64,000 bases of DNA from CAZSDU01 sp963662525 (GTDB taxonomy: Bacteria > Bacteroidota > Bacteroidia > Bacteroidales > FEN-979), in the NCBI GenBank assembly GCA_963662525.1, contig OY759717.1, positions 2,294,001-2,358,000 of the forward strand, in the 5' to 3' direction. The notes beneath the pieces are model-generated. The model made no database searches and was not told where the DNA came from. It worked only from the letters and a program-made list of their open reading frames with translations. Made by a program: the position numbers and the translations under genes. Of the stretch, positions 59,028-64,000 are shown in pieces. Numbering within the stretch: the first letter of the stretch is position 1; every line of letters starts with the position of its first letter.

Positions 59028-60541
59028 GCACTTTTTTTTCCTGTCATGTATTCCCTCAGTCCGGAAAAAAAGAAATCCCTTCAGATCAACCATTACGCAT
59101 AGAAATTCCGGTAAAATCAGATAAAGAAACTTACCGTCTTATACCCTGCGATTCCAGTGGCGTGATGCTCTTCTTTAAAAGCATTGAACAGGTCGAAGTA
59201 TCGAAAACGAAATGGTATTTCTCTTTTTATGACCGTCATTTGCAGGTATCCTGGACAAAAGGGATCGCCCTGGATGAGAACATGGAATTTCGTTTTCAGG
59301 AATTTCATCAGGACACCCTGGTTTTATTATTTGTTAATACCGGAAAGAAAAAGGGGAGTGGTCCTGATGTTCAGGTTTTAAGTGTATTTATTACCAAAGG
59401 CAATTTCATGATGAACCAGGGGAACCTCCCGGATAACGCTGAAGTTGTTTTTTTCTCCTTCTCCCGTCAGCAGGCTTGGCTTGGATTACAAACAAAAAAT
59501 GCTCCAGGTCAATTGTTAAGCCTGAATCTTGCAAGGGGGAACCGGAGGCTGTTTTTGCTGGGCGAGGGAAATCTTATCAACCTGCGATGGCTATCTGCTG
59601 ATCCCGTGGGCCCGTTTGTTAAAGCAGTGGTAACCAGGCAATCCTCTAAAAAATCATGGGAGCATTACCTTGTTTGCTATGATAGTACAGGCAAAATCAC
59701 GACTGAAAGTTTGATTGGGACCATGACCCCGGAACGGAATTATACCGGATTTCAATCCTATTCGCTTGGGAACGGGAAGGATTTGATCCTGGGAACCTAT
59801 GGCCTTAATGGCGAAAAAGAATCCTCGGGATTGTTTGCCCAATCTCTTTCATCCGACGGGACCCGGAAGAGTACTGATTTTTACCATTTCCTGGACCTTC
59901 AACATGCCAGTGCCCTGCTGAGCGAAAAGGATGTGATAAGCCTGAAGAAAAAAGCCTTAAAGAAAAATAAAACAGGAGGAGATTATCCACTTGATTTCAA
60001 CCTTCTTTTGCATGAGGTATTTCTCTGGAAAGATGATTTCATCCTCTGTGGAGAGATTTATAATCCCCAATATCATACAGAAAGTTTTACTGATTTTGAT
60101 TTTTATGGCCGGCCTTATTCAAACAGTTATTCGGTTTTCGACGGGTACCGGTTCACCCATGCAGTGATTGCAGGCTTCTCAAGAGAGGGATTGCTAAAAT
60201 GGGATAATTCTCTTGATTTCAGGAACCTGGTATCGTTTGAACTCAATAACAAGTTATGTTTATTCCCTGCAGGAGAGAACCTGGTATTATGTTATCTGAG
60301 CGATGGGAGGATAGGATATAAAATTATCCACGCCAAAGAGGTGGTGGAAAAGCCTGAATTTATTCCGGTCGAAATGCTCCATCCCGGAGATAAATTAATG
60401 ACTGAAACCCGTTCCAGAATGATCCCATGGTACGGATCTTATTTCCTTTGTTCAGGCTATCAGGAAATTAAAAATGTTTCCCTGGATAGCAATAACAAGA
60501 GATTGGTCTTTTATTTCGTAAAAATACGCTTCGAAGATTAA
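58994..60541 (+). CDS. exported protein of unknown function
   Basis: The frame has 515 residues from a TTG at 58994. Its N-terminus (MPYFKATLLFFCTFFSCHVF, then PQ) is a good signal peptide, but is encoded across the preceding terminator hairpin and its T-tract; a second TTG at 59015 would leave a short uncharged version. No ATG precedes the mature part. The rest looks beta-rich, with many YxFxxxxxL patterns such as LVCYDSTGKITTESLIGTM, and might be a beta-propeller; no family is recognised and there is no T9SS sorting domain. A GTG or ATG start further downstream would remove the signal peptide. Confidence 0.72.
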   Translation: MPYFKATLLFFCTFFSCHVFPQSGKKEIPSDQPLRIEIPVKSDKETYRLIPCDSSGVMLFFKSIEQVEVSKTKWYFSFYDRHLQVSWTKGIALDENMEFRFQEFHQDTLVLLFVNTGKKKGSGPDVQVLSVFITKGNFMMNQGNLPDNAEVVFFSFSRQQAWLGLQTKNAPGQLLSLNLARGNRRLFLLGEGNLINLRWLSADPVGPFVKAVVTRQSSKKSWEHYLVCYDSTGKITTESLIGTMTPERNYTGFQSYSLGNGKDLILGTYGLNGEKESSGLFAQSLSSDGTRKSTDFYHFLDLQHASALLSEKDVISLKKKALKKNKTGGDYPLDFNLLLHEVFLWKDDFILCGEIYNPQYHTESFTDFDFYGRPYSNSYSVFDGYRFTHAVIAGFSREGLLKWDNSLDFRNLVSFELNNKLCLFPAGENLVLCYLSDGRIGYKIIHAKEVVEKPEFIPVEMLHPGDKLMTETRSRMIPWYGSYFLCSGYQEIKNVSLDSNNKRLVFYFVKIRFED

Positions 60542-60556
60542 TCAGATTCCTGATCT

Positions 60557-60877
60557 TTACGGCATGGTGATAACAAATAAATTGTTATCACAGTTCTGGA
60601 TCATTAAAGTTGTATCAAGATAGTACTTAGGGCCTGTAATTTTGATCTGATAAGGTTGATTCCCGGCCAGGTCGAATCGCTGAGTATAATCTTTGTCAAC
60701 GGTGACCGTACTGTGAATCTGCACTACTGTAACGGAAACCGCGGAATCCATCTTGTTTTCCAACCAAAGTATGCCTTTGCCTCCACAGGGATCTTCAGGG
60801 TTTTGCTTTGAACAGCTTGCAATGGCGATGAAAATTGCCAGCAGGAGGAAGGTGACGGGGATAATTGTTTTTTTCAT
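60557..60877 (-). CDS. small lipoprotein of unknown function
   Basis: The ATG at 60877 gives 106 residues with a lipoprotein signal peptide (MKKTIIPVTFLLLAIFIAIA, then SC). An alternative start at 60895 adds six residues. The mature part is a small beta domain (ILWLENKMDSAVSVTVVQIH) with two cysteines (PCGG and QNCDN) that might form a disulfide. It converges with the preceding exported protein, 15 bp apart. No family recognised. Confidence 0.72.
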   Translation of the reverse strand: MKKTIIPVTFLLLAIFIAIASCSKQNPEDPCGGKGILWLENKMDSAVSVTVVQIHSTVTVDKDYTQRFDLAGNQPYQIKITGPKYYLDTTLMIQNCDNNLFVITMP

Positions 60878-60897
60878 GAGGCAGGTATTGACCAATG

Positions 60898-60928
60898 CAA
60901 AAATAAGAGGTTTATCTGAATAACAAAA
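60898..60928 (-). promoter_or_regulatory. candidate promoter for the small lipoprotein
   Basis: On the minus strand TTTTG (60928-60924) is followed after 18 bp by TATTTTTG (60905-60898), fitting -33 TTTG and -7 TAnnTTTG. The ATG at 60877 is 20 bp downstream. This is the best two-part promoter match in the window. Confidence 0.55.
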
Positions 60929-60984
60929 TTCTTTTATGCTTATTGTGGCCTAGCAGAAAATAATTTGTTAGGGTTATACGTTGA

Positions 60985-61020
60985 TTTTTGTATAAGGTTA
61001 TCAGATTATTACTATTTTTG
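60985..61020 (+). promoter_or_regulatory. candidate promoter for the PKD-repeat gene
   Basis: TTTTTG at 60985-60990 and TATTTTTG at 61013-61020 are 22 bp apart and fit the -33/-7 consensus. A leader of about 110 nt would precede the ATG at 61137. The rest of this intergenic region shows no other feature. Confidence 0.42.
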
Positions 61021-61136
61021 TATCTTATCATGTAAAGAACAATAATTTCTTTATTCAAATACAACCAATTTGCTGTAACTTTAGTCTTTGAATTAAGTAT
61101 AACAAAAATCGGAATAATCTATCAAAATCCATCCAT

Positions 61137-64000
61137 ATGTTCCAACGATTTATACGCATCGCACTCCTCGTCATCTTCCTTACCACATCACTATTCCGGA
61201 TTGCAGCCCAGGCACCCTGCGCCGATACTGAACCCCTGATCACGGGGCCCGATGTGGTTTGTGCAAGTGCGACAAACACGCTGTCATATGTTTCACCAGC
61301 TGTTTCCGGGCATAATTATTCCTGGTCGGTTACCAGAACAAGCGCAGGAACAGGAGGCTGGAGCGTGGTGGGCTCGACCAGTACCAACCAGTTGGATATC
61401 CGATGGACCGCTCCCGGGAACTACCGCCTGACACTGGTTGAAGGAATAATAAGTTCAAGTTGCATTCCCAAAACAGTGACTGCAGATATTACCGTACAAC
61501 CATTTCTGGCTGCCTACTTCACTTATGTTGCAACTTCTGAATGTTTTAACAACATCGTCGATTTTCAGGGCGACCGCTCCAATCCTCCATCAGGAGACCC
61601 AACACTTTCCTATGAATGGACTTTTACAGATGGGACCTGGACAACCACTTCCAATATCGCTAATCCCCAGGTCAGCTTTCCTGGCACTCCCGGCGTTACT
61701 TATGATGCTACACTGAAAGTGAAAAAAACAGATGCCTTCGGCAGGGTTTGGGAAGATGCCATTACCGATTATGTTTATGTTGACCCGAATAAATACAAAC
61801 CAATTGCACTCTATACCGCTACTCCCGTGGGCTGTTTATATGATGGTATTCGCTTTGACGCCAGCGCCAGCCAGCCGACCCATGTGACCACCAGCGAAAG
61901 TATTCTTCATTTTACCTGGGACTTCGGTGATGGGAATGTTGAAACTTATCCCGGTACTCAACCCATCGTAATTCATAATTATGCTGCATATGGGAACTAC
62001 ACTATTTTACTTACGGTTACGAATACAAAATACTGCACCGAAACAACAACTCCATATATATTAAATGTTGCCAACACGATTCCGCAATCGCAGTTTACAT
62101 TATCTCCTGCCTGTCTGAATGAATTCACGGAATTTGACCCCCGGAATTCCATTACTCCCATAGGAACAATAACTGACCTTTACTGGACCTTTGGTGATGG
62201 CGCCCAGGCAACCACCCATGACGTTAATCAGATCGTGACTCATACTTATACTGATGTCAACGTTCCTTTACCTGCAACGTTAAGGGTCAGGAACTCTCAG
62301 GGTTGCCTGTCGGAAATTTATCAGCTTCCGGTTTCAGTTTACCTGGCTCCGCGTGCAGTTTTCTCTCATGGTACTGCCTGTGCAGGAAATCCGGTATTAT
62401 TTACCAACGCCAGCCAACGTGAGGGCGGCAGTGAAATTACATTGAATGAATGGGATTTCGGTGATGGACAGACTTCTACTGAATTACATCCTACGCATCT
62501 TTATACAGGAACAGGTAATTTCACTGTTATTTTAACAGTTACCAATGAGGATAACTGTAAAAATGTCACATCCGACGTTATCACGGTGAGTCCCAGACCT
62601 GATGTGGATTTTACGTCCACACAAGGCAGTTCACCCTTTGTGATGAATTTCCAGGAAGTTTTAAATCCCATTCAGTTTGTAGGGAACAATCTTGCCTGGG
62701 ATTTTGGTGACGGTTCTTCCACAACCGGTCCAAGCCCGGTACATTCTTATCCCGGACCGGGAACATTTCTGGTGACCCTGACCGGAACAGATATGTCGAC
62801 AAATTGTCCGAATACCGTTCAGCATAGCATTATCCTGGGCGCTACACCTTCGGCTTATTTTTCGGCCATTCCCCAGGAACAATGCCAGGGTGAACCCATT
62901 TCTTTTGTCCCTCAAACTCCTCCCGGAGGATTTATCCAGGATGAAGATTGGTATTTTAATGATGGATCCCTGCCTAATCCGGTTCACTTCGATTTCCCGG
63001 CAACACCTGCCTTCCCCGTTCATACTTTTCTAAATCCGGGAACCTACTTGGTTGAACGTTATGTCAACAAGGGTACGGCCAATGAAGCCTATCACAGTTT
63101 ATTCGTAACCATTCACACCAGCCCTCTGGCCGGATTTATCTGGTTCAGCGATGCCGCTATGACTCACCAGGGTGTCGGTTGCGATGGTCAACCGGTTTAT
63201 TTCAAGGATGTTTCTGATACGCAGGAACCACCGGGAGTCATTTACAAATGGGAATGGGACTTTGGTGATCCCGCCTCGGGACCTGAACAATTTTCAAATC
63301 TTCAGCACCCGGTTCATACTTTTATCGGAACCGGACCTTTTACTGTGACCTTGACGGTTACCGATAATCTAAGGGATTGCAAAAGCACCGTGACCCATCA
63401 GGTAATTATCAATCCACCCATTCCCGTGGAATTTACCTACACCAATAACAACTGTCTGGATCAATTGGCAACATTTACACCTGATCCTGCGCTGGTTCCG
63501 GCCAATTATACCTGGTTATGGGAATTCGGAGATGGCTTTACATCTGGTACGGCCGGTCCGGTTCAACACCTATATCCCGGCATCGGAGTATATACCGTAA
63601 GATTGACATTAACCGATCAGTATGGATGTTCAAAATCTATCACCCACGATATAACCATTATACCTGTTCCGGTTGCCGATTTCACCTTTACTTCCCCAAC
63701 CTGCAACGGACAACCCATACAGTTTACGGATTTATCCTATGTGCCCAATCCTTACCCGGATATTATAACTGCCTGGGCCTGGGACTTTGGTGACGGAATC
63801 GGAACCTCAACGCTGAGAAATCCTGTTTATACCTACCCGAACTTCAATCCTCCCGGATATGATGTAAGACTTACGGTAACTACCAATAATGGCTGCACAG
63901 CTACCAGGATTTACCATGTTCAGCCTATTCCCTCTCCTGATGCTGATTTCATCACTCAGCCACTAACACCAGTCTGTGCCGGACAAGCTGTTCAGTTCCA
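61137..64000 (+). CDS. large PKD-repeat exported protein, 3' partial
   Basis: The frame opens at ATG 61137 with a signal peptide (LLVIFLTTSLFRIAAQAP) and is open to the window end (954 codons). After an N-terminal Ig-like region, PKD domains repeat about every 82-89 residues; WxFGDG-type motifs begin near 61914, 62181, 62448, 62694, 63252, 63516 and 63777, with weaker ones near 61612 and 62947. I checked that these motifs share one frame. Cysteines recur near the start of many repeats. Such proteins in Bacteroidota are often very large surface adhesins or gliding-motility proteins with a C-terminal T9SS domain; that end is outside the window. Confidence 0.9.
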   Translation, partial: MFQRFIRIALLVIFLTTSLFRIAAQAPCADTEPLITGPDVVCASATNTLSYVSPAVSGHNYSWSVTRTSAGTGGWSVVGSTSTNQLDIRWTAPGNYRLTLVEGIISSSCIPKTVTADITVQPFLAAYFTYVATSECFNNIVDFQGDRSNPPSGDPTLSYEWTFTDGTWTTTSNIANPQVSFPGTPGVTYDATLKVKKTDAFGRVWEDAITDYVYVDPNKYKPIALYTATPVGCLYDGIRFDASASQPTHVTTSESILHFTWDFGDGNVETYPGTQPIVIHNYAAYGNYTILLTVTNTKYCTETTTPYILNVANTIPQSQFTLSPACLNEFTEFDPRNSITPIGTITDLYWTFGDGAQATTHDVNQIVTHTYTDVNVPLPATLRVRNSQGCLSEIYQLPVSVYLAPRAVFSHGTACAGNPVLFTNASQREGGSEITLNEWDFGDGQTSTELHPTHLYTGTGNFTVILTVTNEDNCKNVTSDVITVSPRPDVDFTSTQGSSPFVMNFQEVLNPIQFVGNNLAWDFGDGSSTTGPSPVHSYPGPGTFLVTLTGTDMSTNCPNTVQHSIILGATPSAYFSAIPQEQCQGEPISFVPQTPPGGFIQDEDWYFNDGSLPNPVHFDFPATPAFPVHTFLNPGTYLVERYVNKGTANEAYHSLFVTIHTSPLAGFIWFSDAAMTHQGVGCDGQPVYFKDVSDTQEPPGVIYKWEWDFGDPASGPEQFSNLQHPVHTFIGTGPFTVTLTVTDNLRDCKSTVTHQVIINPPIPVEFTYTNNNCLDQLATFTPDPALVPANYTWLWEFGDGFTSGTAGPVQHLYPGIGVYTVRLTLTDQYGCSKSITHDITIIPVPVADFTFTSPTCNGQPIQFTDLSYVPNPYPDIITAWAWDFGDGIGTSTLRNPVYTYPNFNPPGYDVRLTVTTNNGCTATRIYHVQPIPSPDADFITQPLTPVCAGQAVQF

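Noticed and set aside
52729..64000. Genes for the type IX secretion machinery near the cargo genes
   Set aside because: None of the Por/Gld/Spr components was recognised; only substrates are present.
1..64000. CRISPR arrays, tRNA or rRNA genes, insertion sequences, prophage or defence islands
   Set aside because: No spaced direct repeats of CRISPR size, no RNA gene signatures, no transposase, integrase or phage-like frames were recognised in the window.

Overview
The window looks like chromosomal DNA of a member of the Bacteroidota, most likely an anaerobic or fermentative Bacteroidales-type bacterium. Supporting signs are two proteins with type IX secretion (T9SS) C-terminal sorting domains, a family S46 dipeptidyl-peptidase (DPP11 type), a HU-CCDC81/SPOR protein, DUF4271, LruC-domain lipoproteins, the hpt-adk-obgE and panC-panD-flippase-rfaE2-radA gene orders, lipoproteins ending in a Cys lipobox, and many upstream regions carrying the Bacteroidota -7 element TAnnTTTG. 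There are no rRNA or tRNA genes, no CRISPR array, no insertion sequence and no phage genes that I can see. It reads as a gene-dense core-genome segment that ends in a surface-protein region.

Layout. 1-6.7 kb (+): the 3' part of a GH3-family gene, a deoxynucleoside kinase, kdsB, a HU/SPOR envelope protein, trmB and DPP11. 6.7-7.5 kb (-): a TIGR01777 epimerase. 7.6-17.6 kb (+): a methylmalonyl-CoA mutase block in which mutA and mutB are separated by a receiver protein, a hybrid histidine kinase and a porin-like protein, followed by an M16 peptidase, a DUF486 protein and an O-methyltransferase. 17.6-20.9 kb: purE (-), then hpt, adk, obgE and a PAP2 phosphatase (+). 20.9-29.6 kb (-): an outer-membrane protein, NDH-2, a CbpA-like DnaJ, a PNPOx-like protein, radA, rfaE2, a flippase-like protein, panD, panC and a NarL/NarX-type two-component pair. 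29.7-33.3 kb (+): an M1 aminopeptidase and an MFS transporter. 33.3-39 kb (-): two paralogous LruC lipoproteins. 39.2-42.5 kb (+): mnmA, an M28 peptidase and a GtrA protein. 42.5-49.4 kb (-): a long run panB-rluA-DUF4271-hemD-rnpA-yidD-ctpA-cdd-chaN. 49.5-52.6 kb (+): a lipoprotein and dnaK. 52.7-64 kb: two T9SS cargo proteins, an exported protein, a small lipoprotein (-) and a large PKD-repeat protein running off the end.

How the genes fit together. KdsB and RfaE2 point to lipopolysaccharide with Kdo and heptose. PanB, PanC and PanD supply pantothenate for CoA. MutAB interconverts methylmalonyl-CoA and succinyl-CoA. DPP11, M1, M28, M16 and S41 peptidases suggest that peptides are an important nutrient. 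No T9SS machinery gene is in the window.

The most unusual observation is a set of short tandem arrays with a strict 7-bp or 8-bp period but different unit sequences. They sit at gene borders (near 1921, 18681, 18707, 32045, 40271 and 45702), where they sometimes supply a stop or start codon. They also lie inside open reading frames: the signal peptide of DPP11, a linker of RadA and a loop of the MFS transporter. Two perfect palindromes with 10-bp arms likewise sit in frame inside an O-methyltransferase and an M1 aminopeptidase. Together they suggest recurrent insertion or expansion of tiny repeat elements that the host tolerates as translated spacers.
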